Positions 51,467-61,325 of a stretch of DNA of 64,000 nt are shown one piece after another; the stretch's first letter is position 1; each line of letters begins with the position of its first letter. The translations under genes and the position numbers were made by a program. The notes beneath the pieces are model-generated. The model was not told the DNA's origin. It saw only the letters and a program-made list of their open reading frames with translations, and ran no database searches. Origin of the DNA: Prevotella sp. BV3P1 (GTDB lineage: Bacteria; Bacteroidota; Bacteroidia; Bacteroidales; Bacteroidaceae); NCBI RefSeq assembly GCF_000479005.1, contig NZ_AWXC01000021.1:1-64000 (forward strand), written 5' to 3'.

Positions 51467-51509
51467 AAAAAAGGGAGACAGATTTCAGCATCTATTTCCC
51501 TTCTTTTTT
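51467..51509 (+). terminator. Terminator after the cell-wall hydrolase gene
   Basis: AAAAAAGGGA pairs with TCCCTTCTTTTTT (one bulge), ending in a T-run. Confidence 0.65.
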
Positions 51510-51588
51510 CGTGAGTAAATTTCTTTCCTTACAGGGCAAAAAATTACCTAAATTATATTTTTATCCACTTATTGTGGTTATTATAATT

Positions 51589-51849
51589 CTATGTTTTCGG
51601 CTCTGCGTAAAAGGCAGCGTTTTTATTTTTTACTTGTCTTTTCTGATAGAAAAGATAGAACTGCTGAAAAATCCAATAACCGACAAGGAGTAGGAACTTG
51701 GCACAATATCCTAAGAGTTTGATACCATGCCTTATCATGAAACAAAGAACGACACCTATTGCATAGGCGGTCCAAATCACAATTTTAGTGAGAAACGCAA
51801 ATATGCAGTAGCTCAAATAGCCTATCAATCCAGCAATCAGTGTAAGCAT
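51589..51849 (-). CDS. Small membrane protein
   Basis: An 86-residue protein with two to three hydrophobic helices (MLTLIAGLIGYLSYCIFAFL, TAYAIGVVLCFMIR, LLLVGYWIFQQFYLFY) and a basic end. No family recognised. It lies at the end of the tra-side minus-strand genes. Confidence 0.6.
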   Translation of the reverse strand: MLTLIAGLIGYLSYCIFAFLTKIVIWTAYAIGVVLCFMIRHGIKLLGYCAKFLLLVGYWIFQQFYLFYQKRQVKNKNAAFYAEPKT

Positions 51850-51960
51850 AGCAAACGAATATTAGTGAATAATTGATTTTTGTATCAGATTATGATATAC
51901 TCTTTTATCAAAGATACAAAATATTTTCACTATATCCAACTTCCAAAGGGATTTTTACGG

Positions 51961-52344
51961 CTAAAGTAGGTCTATAGTCGCAGAGACCTTTTGTATAAAA
52001 TCATTCCTCGTATTTTCGATTTGCTTGACAAACTGCTGCTGGAAAAGCTCCAACTTAGCCTTTACTATCGTGTTGATAGAAAATGATTTTGCGAATTGGT
52101 CAGCATCTGCAATCTTAAAATCTTTGGCCAGTAGGAAGTCCACGGATATATAGTTCGAATAGAATTGCAGTATTTTGATAAAGGAATCTGAGTTTACAAT
52201 CTTGTTATGTTCTATTTTCGATATGGTAATAACTGGTATTCCTGTTGATTGAGAGACCTGATGTTGCGTCATGATAAGGTATTGACGAACGTTTTTTAGA
52301 CGCTCGCCAATATTCTCTATTTGATCAGTGGTATCTTTGTACAT
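51961..52344 (-). CDS. XRE-family transcriptional regulator
   Basis: The 127-residue protein has an N-terminal helix-turn-helix (about 12-65: IGERLKNVRQYLIMTQHQVS, then TGIPVITISKIEHN) and a C-terminal helical region that may dimerise. It begins 9 bp after the coupling protein stop. It may regulate the transfer genes; the target is unknown. Confidence 0.85.
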   Translation of the reverse strand: MYKDTTDQIENIGERLKNVRQYLIMTQHQVSQSTGIPVITISKIEHNKIVNSDSFIKILQFYSNYISVDFLLAKDFKIADADQFAKSFSINTIVKAKLELFQQQFVKQIENTRNDFIQKVSATIDLL

Positions 52345-52353
52345 GTTGTTGTC

Positions 52354-54708
52354 TTATTTTGACTTTACTTTTTCGCCTTCGGGATATAATTCCTTGATCA
52401 TCCTGGTAATATCATCATCGACCTTAATGAAATTTCGATTAAGGATGACTTCCATGTCGCGGTCAGAACCGAATTTGTAAATAGGCGGTATATCCTCATA
52501 CAAGGCTTCTTCGGTCTTGATCTTCTTCATATCGAAATTAGTTTTGCAGAAATACTTTGAAGTCTTAAACTCCGTCGAGTTCTCTATTTCAAAGGTATTC
52601 ATCGCATCGTTAGGCGTGGGTGTGAAGTCTCTTGCTACTTGACCAGCTAACCAACCAGTGGCCATATCCGCAATCTTTGCGGCTGGTAAGAGGTTGTCCA
52701 TCTTCTCGGATATGGAGGTGGAAACCTTTTGATCGTTGATAGAAATAGACTTTGTTGTCTGCTTGACTTTACCGAATATATCGTTCTGCGCCCATTCCAA
52801 TGTTTCCTTGTTGCGAGCTGCACCCATGAATACATTACCACAAGTGGATATTATCTTCTGCATACCATTCTTGCCATAGTCCGCCTCCAGCTGTGGTAAC
52901 TCTTGAAAACCCAACGTTACGGAAACCTTATTGCTTCGGGCCGTACCTATCAAGCGGTCAATCTTGTGAAAGTATAGCGTTGGCAACTCATCGACAATCA
53001 GACTACAGGGATAGTTGTTCTTACTGTTAATCTTCATGACAAGACGATTGAGGATAAGGGCATTGAGTGAGCCAATGACCTGCTCCTTCTCTGGGTCGTT
53101 GGCAATGACAAGATAGCTGGGATGCTCACGGTCTGAAATCTTTAGGTCAAAATCATCACCAGTAAACACCCAATAGGCTTCCTGTGTGGCAAGACGACCT
53201 GCTGCGACACGCAACGTACCCACCATACCTTCCAACTGGTCCATAGCCTTGTTTTTAAAAGCAGACTCAAAGGGAGCCATAAGTGGCTTGATGGCACGAT
53301 CACTCATCAGAATGTTGAATACGTCATTGTAGGGCTTATTCAAAAACTGGAGAACATGAGCCATGTCAGAGAACTCGCCTGTTCGTGTATCAGGAACAAC
53401 TCTATTTCCCTTGTTGTCCTCATACCAAGTTTCTTGTATGGTCACCAAACATCCTTCTGTATCTTCATAAGAGAAATCGTCCAATTCAACATACAATCCG
53501 TTGTCGTCAATGGAAACGTTGCTCCAATTCTTATTATTGAAATCAAGGACTATCTCACCCTTTTCATTGACACCAGCGTAATCTGTCCAGTTTTTATAGA
53601 CCAATTGGAGTGTACCCTCTTCTACATTGTCTATATTAACGACCCTTGTATAGCGGAAGAAGCGTTTCAGTTTCTTCCCTTTAGAATATCCCATAGGGTG
53701 AAAGTTGACGAAGAAATAAATGATGGCAGCAAGGAAGTTCTCGGAAGCGTTCTTAAAGAAAGCCTCTGAACCACCTTTCTTGTCGCCACCTCCCTTGTTC
53801 AAAGATTCAAGCAGAGTCGCTGCCGTTTCGGAGGCAGCAGCGAGATCGGGGATATATTTTTTCTGAATAGGATTGATGCGGTTGGAATAGCGTACATTGG
53901 CAAAGTTGATGACGTGAAATCCGCAGTTTTCTGGTAGATGACCATATTTTTTGTTCTTACAGTACTGATAGAGCAAGTTCTTGGCCAGCGTCGGGAACTT
54001 GTAATCGTACACCATCATAGTAAACCCCTTGGCACTGTGCTGCCTGATGAAAGGGTCGATGATGCCGAACGACTTACCCGAACCTGGAGTACCGAGGACA
54101 AGAGTGGCACGGAAGGGGTTGATAATGTTGATCCATCCCTTTCTCATACGTTTCTTGAAATAGAAAATCATGGGTATATTGACCGAGTAATCATTCTCTA
54201 TCTTCTCTTCCATCTGTTGGAAACTCTCTTCCTCAAAGTTGAAACGGTCGTCTCCCAGCTTATGGTTGAAATACTTACTGATGGCATCTAACCCTTGATG
54301 GACAAGCATGATACCAATGACGGAACAAACGACATAGATAATTCGGTTGGTCGGGAAGCCCATCATTGTACCCCCCCAGGTGTCCTTATGCACAAGGACA
54401 CTGGTTAGTATAAGGTAGAAGCCTATGGACAACGGATAGATGACCATTGTTTTCATATTAAACTTCAATTCCTTTCGGGCCTTAGTACCTATACACGTCA
54501 CACCGATACAAACAAGCTCCATAAACTTACAGCCAAGGACACTGTTAAACAGTTTGAGTTTGTATAGGAAGGATAAGAGAAATTTTGCGATGGGATCGCT
54601 GGAAGCGATGGGTAGATTCATCACAATCTCAAATATCAGGACGATATAGATACAACTGCGGAATATATTGTATATCTGTTGCTGCTCTTTGGTTTCTTCT
54701 GTTGCCAT
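52354..54708 (-). CDS. Type IV coupling protein (VirD4/TraG-like ATPase)
   Basis: The 784-residue protein has N-terminal membrane helices (about 15-140), Walker A TPGSGKS (207-213), Walker B LIVDELP (570-576) and the Bacteroidales T4CP pattern FQELPQLEADYGKNGMQKII. It links the relaxosome to the secretion channel, like MobC of CTnDOT. An acidic, strand-rich stretch at about 353-440 (between the FFRYTRV and SDMAHVLQFL segments) appears to be an insertion in the all-alpha region. Confidence 0.92.
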   Translation of the reverse strand: MATEETKEQQQIYNIFRSCIYIVLIFEIVMNLPIASSDPIAKFLLSFLYKLKLFNSVLGCKFMELVCIGVTCIGTKARKELKFNMKTMVIYPLSIGFYLILTSVLVHKDTWGGTMMGFPTNRIIYVVCSVIGIMLVHQGLDAISKYFNHKLGDDRFNFEEESFQQMEEKIENDYSVNIPMIFYFKKRMRKGWINIINPFRATLVLGTPGSGKSFGIIDPFIRQHSAKGFTMMVYDYKFPTLAKNLLYQYCKNKKYGHLPENCGFHVINFANVRYSNRINPIQKKYIPDLAAASETAATLLESLNKGGGDKKGGSEAFFKNASENFLAAIIYFFVNFHPMGYSKGKKLKRFFRYTRVVNIDNVEEGTLQLVYKNWTDYAGVNEKGEIVLDFNNKNWSNVSIDDNGLYVELDDFSYEDTEGCLVTIQETWYEDNKGNRVVPDTRTGEFSDMAHVLQFLNKPYNDVFNILMSDRAIKPLMAPFESAFKNKAMDQLEGMVGTLRVAAGRLATQEAYWVFTGDDFDLKISDREHPSYLVIANDPEKEQVIGSLNALILNRLVMKINSKNNYPCSLIVDELPTLYFHKIDRLIGTARSNKVSVTLGFQELPQLEADYGKNGMQKIISTCGNVFMGAARNKETLEWAQNDIFGKVKQTTKSISINDQKVSTSISEKMDNLLPAAKIADMATGWLAGQVARDFTPTPNDAMNTFEIENSTEFKTSKYFCKTNFDMKKIKTEEALYEDIPPIYKFGSDRDMEVILNRNFIKVDDDITRMIKELYPEGEKVKSK

Positions 54709-54727
54709 ATCAAGAGTGGATAATCGG

Positions 54728-55378
54728 TTAGTTCATTTTCATGCGCAGGATCGGGCGAACCTGTGCAGGGTCGGTTTTGAGGATAGAGGATATGTAGCCC
54801 GAATGTAAAGATATACATTTGGCATACAGTTCTTCTGTCTGTGTGGAAGAACCGTCCTGTGTGGAGCTAAGGTAAGGAACTGTAAGGAAGGCATCACCGT
54901 CAATGGTATCCATAACATTCCCTATTGTCCCAACATTAGCTGCCAACATCCTTAACTCCCCAATGGAAGGCAATGCCCAACCTTTCACTGGCGAAGGATA
55001 ATCGATAATAGATTTGACGGCAGGACTCTTGCGATCAGATTTGAGTATGGCGGATGTGTTGTCGATGCCACAAAGTGCGTTTTCGTCTGCCGAAACGCTG
55101 GGAACACTCATGAGTGTATCAAGATAAGCAGCTTGTCCCAAGTTCTTTGTAGAGATAACCCACATACTATCCTGTCTTGTTCCAATGACGACACCCACTG
55201 CGGTCATCTTTGAAGCGTCATATCCCTGTGCGGATATGATACTGTAGTTTGACAGAAGGATAGATCCTACCGTAACATTACCATGCCAGTCTTCTATATG
55301 TTCTGAACATGAAGACATCTGAAAAGACAGTAGCATTATAGCTACTGCCCATATCATAAAGTTGACTTTTCTTTTCAT
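54728..55378 (-). CDS. Lipoprotein with DUF1566/FISUMP-like fold in the tra operon
   Basis: The 216-residue protein has a lipoprotein signal (MSSC). The mature part contains VGVVIGTRQDSMWVIS, then GWALPSIGELRMLAANVG and a final AQVRPILRMKM, the W.LPS.GEL...VRP layout of lectin-like adhesin domains. It sits between traO and the coupling protein gene. It could act at the tip of the transfer apparatus or in recipient contact. Confidence 0.75.
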   Translation of the reverse strand: MKRKVNFMIWAVAIMLLSFQMSSCSEHIEDWHGNVTVGSILLSNYSIISAQGYDASKMTAVGVVIGTRQDSMWVISTKNLGQAAYLDTLMSVPSVSADENALCGIDNTSAILKSDRKSPAVKSIIDYPSPVKGWALPSIGELRMLAANVGTIGNVMDTIDGDAFLTVPYLSSTQDGSSTQTEELYAKCISLHSGYISSILKTDPAQVRPILRMKMN

Positions 55379-55403
55379 ACTTTTTGGTTCATATCAGTTA
55401 TCG

Positions 55404-55904
55404 TTAAAGAGGTATCTTCACACCAATGGTGAAACCATTACGGAAGGTATCACCGTGCATGAAATTCACGTTGTTCTTTTGTTTGAGAGCGAACTTCCAA
55501 CCATTCGTAAAGGTATAGCTGTATTCAAAGCTGCCCTCTGCCCCAAAGAAGTAATCTCCACGAAAGGCACCTGCCACTGGACCGAGGTCGAGACGGAGCG
55601 TTGAATTTTTCCAACGCACCAAACTCTTCTTGTATAAGATTCCGCCATTCCAGTAGTAGTTCTTCCAAAAGGACTTGTTGCATACTTTGCCACATTCAGG
55701 GTCTTTAGCCCAGCGGTTGCCAACTTCACCGAAGATTTCAAAGGCATTGTCATATTTCAGTTCCTTCTCATACCCAAATGTAGCATTGAGGGTATTTTGG
55801 AACAAAAGTCCTGTATTGAGGGTGATATGTTCGTCATCCTCGCCAGCATGGGTTTGCGGAAGTAGGCAGAAAGCCAACATCAGGGATAAGAATATCTTTT
55901 TCAT
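55404..55904 (-). CDS. traO: Conjugal transfer protein TraO
   Basis: The 166-residue secreted protein (signal ending THAG) has an outer-membrane beta-barrel-like body (NTGLLFQNTLNATFGYEKEL, LDLGPVAGAFRGDYFFGAEG, ending NGFTIGVKIPL). Size and place right after traN fit TraO of Bacteroidales elements. It overlaps traN by 4 bp. Confidence 0.85.
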   Translation of the reverse strand: MKKIFLSLMLAFCLLPQTHAGEDDEHITLNTGLLFQNTLNATFGYEKELKYDNAFEIFGEVGNRWAKDPECGKVCNKSFWKNYYWNGGILYKKSLVRWKNSTLRLDLGPVAGAFRGDYFFGAEGSFEYSYTFTNGWKFALKQKNNVNFMHGDTFRNGFTIGVKIPL

Positions 55905-56851
55905 CGCTGTCCTCCTTTTTTATAATTATAGTTTCTCGTTAGGCTCTTCATCATCTGCTCATCGAATCCATCGGCATGAAGAATATCAGAATATTCTATA
56001 GGGATATAGATAACACGACCTGAAATTTGACTTTCGGAAATCTCCAAATTGAGGATTTTCTCATCAGGGAAGGTGAGCTTGTTCAGCACAATCACATTGC
56101 GGTAGCCCTTTTTGAATGAATTGACCTTGTTGAGCATATAGGTTGGGGTAAGTTCTATCGTTTGAGTATTGGTTGCCTTGGTTTCTTTCTTATCGGTGAG
56201 TTTAATACGTATCTCGTCAATATCAAATTTAATCTTCGTACTGTTGTAAAGAGAGAAATCGATAAAAAAGTAGTCGTCGATGGCATAGATGTTATTGACC
56301 ACGACTTTGATGCCATATCTTTTATAATGTATATTGTGAAACTTCGCTGGCATACCGTATATCGCCCATGCAAAGCGAGCCATGTCTGCTTCGGGCATCA
56401 GTACATCGGGGTTGTTGTAACGCTTGGTGTCCTTGATGTCGATGTTGAAGATGGAGTTGGCACGAGCTGGCCCCTTGACATAGACGACATTAAACTGGGC
56501 AATATGTCGTTCACCAATCACTGTCATAGTGCCAGCCAGTTCATGGTCGTACATTCTGCCAGCAGGTTTGATACGGACAATGTTATCGGCACACTGGTTG
56601 CCAATAATACTATTGGTGGAAATATCGACGAGCTTGATATTCTCTGGCATGACGATATGTGTAGTCACCTGCTCATTCACATATACCGTATTCTTGCGGA
56701 GATCGCTATCAAAGAGATAGGCATCCTCCATACTCTCACGATGGATATAATGTACCTTGGATGTATCGGGTACGATGTCACGGTATTTCTTCTGCGCCCA
56801 GGTTGAAGTGGTGCAAAGGATTGCTAATAGCGTAAAAACTAAATTTCTCAT
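55901..56851 (-). CDS. traN: Conjugal transfer protein TraN (DUF4138)
   Basis: The 316-residue secreted protein has a signal peptide (TSTWA) and the TraN pattern: TTHIVMPENIKLVDISTNSI, FNVVYVKGPARANSIFNI and a final IPIEYSDILHADGFDEQMM. TraN acts as the VirB9-like outer part of the transfer channel with TraM and TraO. Confidence 0.92.
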   Translation of the reverse strand: MRNLVFTLLAILCTTSTWAQKKYRDIVPDTSKVHYIHRESMEDAYLFDSDLRKNTVYVNEQVTTHIVMPENIKLVDISTNSIIGNQCADNIVRIKPAGRMYDHELAGTMTVIGERHIAQFNVVYVKGPARANSIFNIDIKDTKRYNNPDVLMPEADMARFAWAIYGMPAKFHNIHYKRYGIKVVVNNIYAIDDYFFIDFSLYNSTKIKFDIDEIRIKLTDKKETKATNTQTIELTPTYMLNKVNSFKKGYRNVIVLNKLTFPDEKILNLEISESQISGRVIYIPIEYSDILHADGFDEQMMKSLTRNYNYKKGGQR

Positions 56852-56897
56852 TGGTTTATTTGTTTTGATTCTGTATGTCCGTTAACGACTAATGGTG

Positions 56898-58151
56898 TCA
56901 TTCTTCGGCAGAAGTGTTGATAAGATAGACGATAGTGTTATATTTGATGCGAGCCTTATTCTTGCGCATATTGGCAGAGACGGCATTGCTTGCTGACTGA
57001 TAGATGTTTTGCAGTGCTTGCAGTGCTACCGACTCGCCGTTGAGCGTCGATCCGTAGTTGTTGCCAAACTGCATATTCTGCTGCATGGCTTGCGAACCAG
57101 CCTCTTTCATCAAGTCTCTAAAAGCTGATTCAGGCACATAAAAGCCTTCCATACCATCATTGTCATAAACAGACAGGTTAACCTTGATAAACTTGCTACC
57201 CACAAGAATACTCGTGATATTAGCTCTGACTCGTTGCTGTCCAAAGCCAGTGACAAGACCATAGAGATAAGTACCCTTTTTCAAGAGTACCTTATTGATG
57301 GTAACATCGTCGAGCAGCTTGAAGCGCAGTCGAGTTCCTTCATGGGCTTTGGTGGTCTTGTCGATCATAGCCTTGATGAGAGGAGCATCTACATTCTTCG
57401 TGGCAGACACGGTGTTGAAACGGTCGGCATTAGGACTGTTTACCTTTTCTACAGTCTGCACCTTTTCACTATTCTTCTTTGGTTTCCCTCCAGTCTGGCG
57501 ATTAGAACGTCTGTTTCCACCATAGCCTCCTGCATAAGGGTTGTCATAATTGCCATAAGAATCATTGTCGTCTCTATAGCCTCCATAGTTGCCACTGCCA
57601 GCATCAATGGCACGCTGTGCTGCCTGACTGCGCTTCTGTATGTATTCAAGCTCCTTGGCATAGTCATCAAGTTCGTCCCGACGGCTGTTGCTACCACTGC
57701 TTCTTCTTGATCCTCCGCCGTAGCTGCCACCATATCCACCGCCTGAATAGGGGTTGATATGTTTTCTTGATTCGGCAAGACTGCGCTCCATTTCTTCCTG
57801 TGCCTTTTGCTGGGCTATACGATCGGCATTGTCTTTGTCAATCTGATCCAATTCTCCTTCACTATAGCCGTTACCCGAAGAGTCTTTCTCTTGCTCATCG
57901 CTGCCGAGTCCATCAATAGCCGAATAGCCATCTTCGCCCATTCCACGGTCTCCCATTGATGCCATTTTATCCTTCATTGCCTGATTATCGGCATCGGGAA
58001 GTTCCATATTGAGAGAGTCGGTAGCAACCTTTGTGGATGCGGTACTGTTACCGTCAAACATATTGGAAACCTCATATGCAAGGAACGTCAAAGGGAGGAA
58101 AACAACAAGCGGAAAGATGTATTTCGGCTGTTTAAGATTTAGTTTCTTCAT
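56898..58151 (-). CDS. traM: Conjugative transposon protein TraM (VirB10-like)
   Basis: The 417-residue protein has an N-terminal membrane helix (YIFPLVVFLPLTFLAYEVSN), a long low-complexity, Gly/Tyr/Ser/Arg-rich periplasmic linker (about 100-235) and a conserved C-terminal domain (RLRFKLLDDVTINKVLLKKG to QNIYQSASNAVSANMRKNKA). This is the TraM layout and spans both membranes. The ATG overlaps the previous stop. Confidence 0.92.
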   Translation of the reverse strand: MKKLNLKQPKYIFPLVVFLPLTFLAYEVSNMFDGNSTASTKVATDSLNMELPDADNQAMKDKMASMGDRGMGEDGYSAIDGLGSDEQEKDSSGNGYSEGELDQIDKDNADRIAQQKAQEEMERSLAESRKHINPYSGGGYGGSYGGGSRRSSGSNSRRDELDDYAKELEYIQKRSQAAQRAIDAGSGNYGGYRDDNDSYGNYDNPYAGGYGGNRRSNRQTGGKPKKNSEKVQTVEKVNSPNADRFNTVSATKNVDAPLIKAMIDKTTKAHEGTRLRFKLLDDVTINKVLLKKGTYLYGLVTGFGQQRVRANITSILVGSKFIKVNLSVYDNDGMEGFYVPESAFRDLMKEAGSQAMQQNMQFGNNYGSTLNGESVALQALQNIYQSASNAVSANMRKNKARIKYNTIVYLINTSAEE

Positions 58152-58642
58152 TATTTTCCTTTCTTTAAAAAGTTTACGATGTTTTCTAACTGACGGTAGT
58201 CCTGTATGATGCGAACAGAATCTTCATGACTCTTCACGTCAATGGCAAGCAGAGAATCCAGCTCCTTGTGGATGGCTACTCCTTTATCTGTGAGCTGTTT
58301 GAGTTCTATCTTCTCGCTTTTCTTTCTTTCATCAATTTGCCGAAGTCCATTCATCATGGGTTGGATATTCTCAATCGACTCGGTCTTTCCACTGAAATCC
58401 ATCTGTGCTGTATCAGTGCTGGGCCGGGTCATATCATACAGAATAGAGATGGCTGTTGTCACGAAAGCAAAGGAGAGAATGCCGACCACCAATGCAAAGA
58501 AGGTCTTGCGATTTTCCGATGCCCATTGATTGATCTTCTCTATCTTGTTCTTAACATTCCACCCTTTGGCGAGTTTCCAACATACATAACGTATCTGCCG
58601 CTTATACTTGGGCAGTTCTTTCTGTTTCCCTTTTGTTGTCAT
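58151..58642 (-). CDS. TraL-position inner-membrane protein
   Basis: The 163-residue protein has a basic N-terminus, one membrane helix (FFALVVGILSFAFVTTAISI, about 48-68) and a helical periplasmic part. It occupies the traL slot between traK and traM but is longer than the usual ~100 residues. ATG 58642 is preferred over TTG 58657. It overlaps traM by 1 bp. Confidence 0.75.
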   Translation of the reverse strand: MTTKGKQKELPKYKRQIRYVCWKLAKGWNVKNKIEKINQWASENRKTFFALVVGILSFAFVTTAISILYDMTRPSTDTAQMDFSGKTESIENIQPMMNGLRQIDERKKSEKIELKQLTDKGVAIHKELDSLLAIDVKSHEDSVRIIQDYRQLENIVNFLKKGK

Positions 58643-58646
58643 GTCG

Positions 58647-59243
58647 TTAATATTCAAGGTCTATATTCTTCAATGTCTTCCAATGGGTGATGAGCAATCC
58701 ATGAGGATTGTTCTGTGTCCTTGGCACATTCTCCAGTTCTCCACTGGTGATCAGGGTACGGCGGATGCTCTTGGTACGCCGTCTGATGTTCTGCGTTCCA
58801 TAATAGGTGAACTTTCTGCTGTGTTCATCCAACTTGATACTATCACACATGATTGTACAAGTAGCCGACGAAGAGACTATATCAGAGAAGAAACCGTTTT
58901 CTTCCATGGCTTGCTTCTGCTTCATACCTGTTCCATCGACCATGTACATAGCTTTGCCCAGCGTCCATTTGATATAGTCGTCATCAGGTGGCAAGGTGAA
59001 GAAGTATTGATGAAAGAGTTGTATAGCGGCCTTCGCTTCCATGACGAAGTTGGCCTCTTGTTGGCTACGTTGAGCAAGGAACGGTATATCTCCGTCGAGA
59101 ACATATACCTGACTGCGCTCCTCGGATAGTATCTTTGCTCCATAGGCTATCAGCATACCACATACGACCACATTGCCAACGATGGTTAGCAATACGGTTG
59201 TAAGGGCAAGCCTTGTCTTTTTTTCTAAACTTTGTATAAGCAT
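58647..59243 (-). CDS. traK: Conjugative transposon protein TraK
   Basis: The 198-residue protein has an N-terminal membrane helix (LALTTVLLTIVGNVVVCGML) and the TraK body with VLDGDIPFLAQRS, FHQYFFTLPPDDDYIKWTLG, and a C-terminal RTLITSGELENVPRTQNNPH segment. This is the VirB8-like component of Bacteroidales transfer systems. Confidence 0.92.
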   Translation of the reverse strand: MLIQSLEKKTRLALTTVLLTIVGNVVVCGMLIAYGAKILSEERSQVYVLDGDIPFLAQRSQQEANFVMEAKAAIQLFHQYFFTLPPDDDYIKWTLGKAMYMVDGTGMKQKQAMEENGFFSDIVSSSATCTIMCDSIKLDEHSRKFTYYGTQNIRRRTKSIRRTLITSGELENVPRTQNNPHGLLITHWKTLKNIDLEY

Positions 59244-59254
59244 AATTATCTTCT

Positions 59255-60631
59255 TTATTTTTTGCCTCGATTATAGGCATCCTTCATTGTGCCAGCTGCG
59301 CCTTTTACTGATTTTCCTAAAGATGATTGGGACATGTCATGCCCCATTTGGCGACCTGCAGCCATAATTCCTCCCCCAACTGCACCTGCCAGTGTGTTAA
59401 GACCACCATCAACTGTTCCACGAGCACCGCTCATGGCACCTCCGACGGCAGCTGCTCCTGTTGTCGCAGTATGACTTATAACACTTCCTGCAGCTGGCAT
59501 TGCAACAGAAGCTGCACCAGCAGCAGCTCCTACGGCAGCACTAACTCCAGCAGCACCTGCGGCAGCGGCGACTCCTCCGGCAGCAGAACCTGCGCTTGAC
59601 GACACGCCGCCTGGGATAAGCCATGAGCATACCTCTGGCACCATGCTTAATATCTTGGCTCCAGCAAGCATACCAACAACGTACATACAGGTTGTACCAA
59701 TAGCTTGCATACCAAGGGCACCAATATTGTTCCAGTCGGCTGCGTTATGAAGAAGGCTGTTATAAGCTGTCAAGTCAGATCTTAAATAATATATGATTAT
59801 AAAATCGACATAATATACGATAAGATAGACGAGGAATCCCCAAAGGGAAACAGTCAGATATTTAGAAATCCACTGCGACCATGCACTTCTCCATGGTGGT
59901 ACAATAGACAGTGCAAACATTACAGGACAGAACAATTTTAGTACGCTTAGGAAAATCCTTTGCCCGAGCAACATTCCGTAATAGGTCATTTGGAAGATAA
60001 TTTCGCCGATAAATCGGATAATATCGTTAGCCCACTCGCTAATCTTTGTTTCTACAAGAACTGCTGCTTGTTGGGCATAATTCTTAATGCTATTACCAAT
60101 ATTCTCCACACTGTGCTGGATTTTATCCAATAATCCATCTTCTGTAGCTGCGTCCTGGGCTGCTTTTTGTTCTTCTTGTTTAGCCTGCTGACTGCGGAGA
60201 GAATCTACATATTCTTGCTGCTTTTTTGCCACGTCAAGCTCATATGTTGCAACTTTCTTGTTGAGATCAGTGGCCATACCGTGCGTCCTGCTTTCAAGCC
60301 AATTCCCTGGAATATCTAATGCACTACAAATTGTATCTGAAAACTGTATGCAGAGGGCAAGACCTATAATACGAGCAATTTTCATTACATCCATACCACG
60401 ACGACCCAACATCATCATCCAACATTCGTATGAACCGACACAAAGAGCAAAACTAACACCCAACCACTTTGCCATATTTACCATCTCACCATATAAGCCC
60501 TGCGTTGGCGCAGACTTCATTACGCCCAACAATTTGTTAAGGCTTTCATCAATGACAGGCAATCCCATTGTCAGCAACTGATCAATGAAGATGGACAAAG
60601 TAAGATTTATACTTAACAGTAAATCATTCAT
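59255..60631 (-). CDS. traJ: Conjugative transposon protein TraJ (VirB6-like)
   Basis: The 458-residue polytopic membrane protein has the TraJ core (GLYGEMVNMAKWLGVSFALC, then IIGEIIFQMTYYGMLLGQRI-like helix and FCPVMFALSIVPPWRSAWSQ). The last ~100 residues are unusually rich in Ala and Gly (several AAGA and AVGG runs). TraJ would form the inner-membrane channel. Confidence 0.9.
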   Translation of the reverse strand: MNDLLLSINLTLSIFIDQLLTMGLPVIDESLNKLLGVMKSAPTQGLYGEMVNMAKWLGVSFALCVGSYECWMMMLGRRGMDVMKIARIIGLALCIQFSDTICSALDIPGNWLESRTHGMATDLNKKVATYELDVAKKQQEYVDSLRSQQAKQEEQKAAQDAATEDGLLDKIQHSVENIGNSIKNYAQQAAVLVETKISEWANDIIRFIGEIIFQMTYYGMLLGQRIFLSVLKLFCPVMFALSIVPPWRSAWSQWISKYLTVSLWGFLVYLIVYYVDFIIIYYLRSDLTAYNSLLHNAADWNNIGALGMQAIGTTCMYVVGMLAGAKILSMVPEVCSWLIPGGVSSSAGSAAGGVAAAAGAAGVSAAVGAAAGAASVAMPAAGSVISHTATTGAAAVGGAMSGARGTVDGGLNTLAGAVGGGIMAAGRQMGHDMSQSSLGKSVKGAAGTMKDAYNRGKK

Positions 60632-60653
60632 AATCTTGATTTATAATGTTATC

Positions 60654-61325
60654 TTAATAGAAGGCTTTGGCAACACGAGCAAGGGAGGTTACTTTCTTCA
60701 CCAACTCTTCCATGTCTTTCTTGGCTTGGGCAAAGCCTTTTTCCCTTTTGACATTTTCAAGTTCATAACCTATCCCTGTTTTTCGGAGGTAGGAGATGTT
60801 AGAGGTAATGACTTCATTCCTATCTGTGAGTTCCTTTATGCTCTTGGAAAGCTTCCCCTTACTCCGAATCATGCAATAGGTAAGACCTTCGGTAATGGAA
60901 GATTGCATACCAGCGAATAGGTCTTTATACTTTCCATATACAAGGTCAACATTGCGGTCGGCTGCACGAGCTATTTCTTCTTTGTTGAGTTCCTCTATCT
61001 GCTTACGCTCAGTTTCAACAATTTTCTTTTTCAGCAACAATGTTGCAAGTTGTGCTTCACGTCGTGGTCCAACCGTCTTTACATTTGATCTGCTTTCATC
61101 AAAGTGAACCCTATACCCTGACTTCAATCCTCTCCAATGCCATTTCAGAGATGCACCACTATAATTTTGATGAAAGAGATAATACCACCAATCAGGGGAA
61201 AAGTCCCAATGACCTTGCTCCATAGAACGGATTTGATTCTCCTTCTGCTTGTCCCTTACTGGCACTTGGGCAAACACTGCCGTAGAGAAAAAGAGGGTGA
61301 ATAATATGGATAAATATTTTTTCAT
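60654..61325 (-). CDS. Transfer-associated secreted protein (DUF5045-like)
   Basis: The 223-residue protein has a signal peptide (STAVFAQ) and a mature part with SPDWWYYLFHQNYSGASLKW then long charged helices. I associate it with DUF5045, tentatively. It overlaps the upstream gene by 4 bp. An upstream in-frame start at 61349 is less likely. Probably periplasmic, VirB5-like in position. Confidence 0.75.
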   Translation of the reverse strand: MKKYLSILFTLFFSTAVFAQVPVRDKQKENQIRSMEQGHWDFSPDWWYYLFHQNYSGASLKWHWRGLKSGYRVHFDESRSNVKTVGPRREAQLATLLLKKKIVETERKQIEELNKEEIARAADRNVDLVYGKYKDLFAGMQSSITEGLTYCMIRSKGKLSKSIKELTDRNEVITSNISYLRKTGIGYELENVKREKGFAQAKKDMEELVKKVTSLARVAKAFY

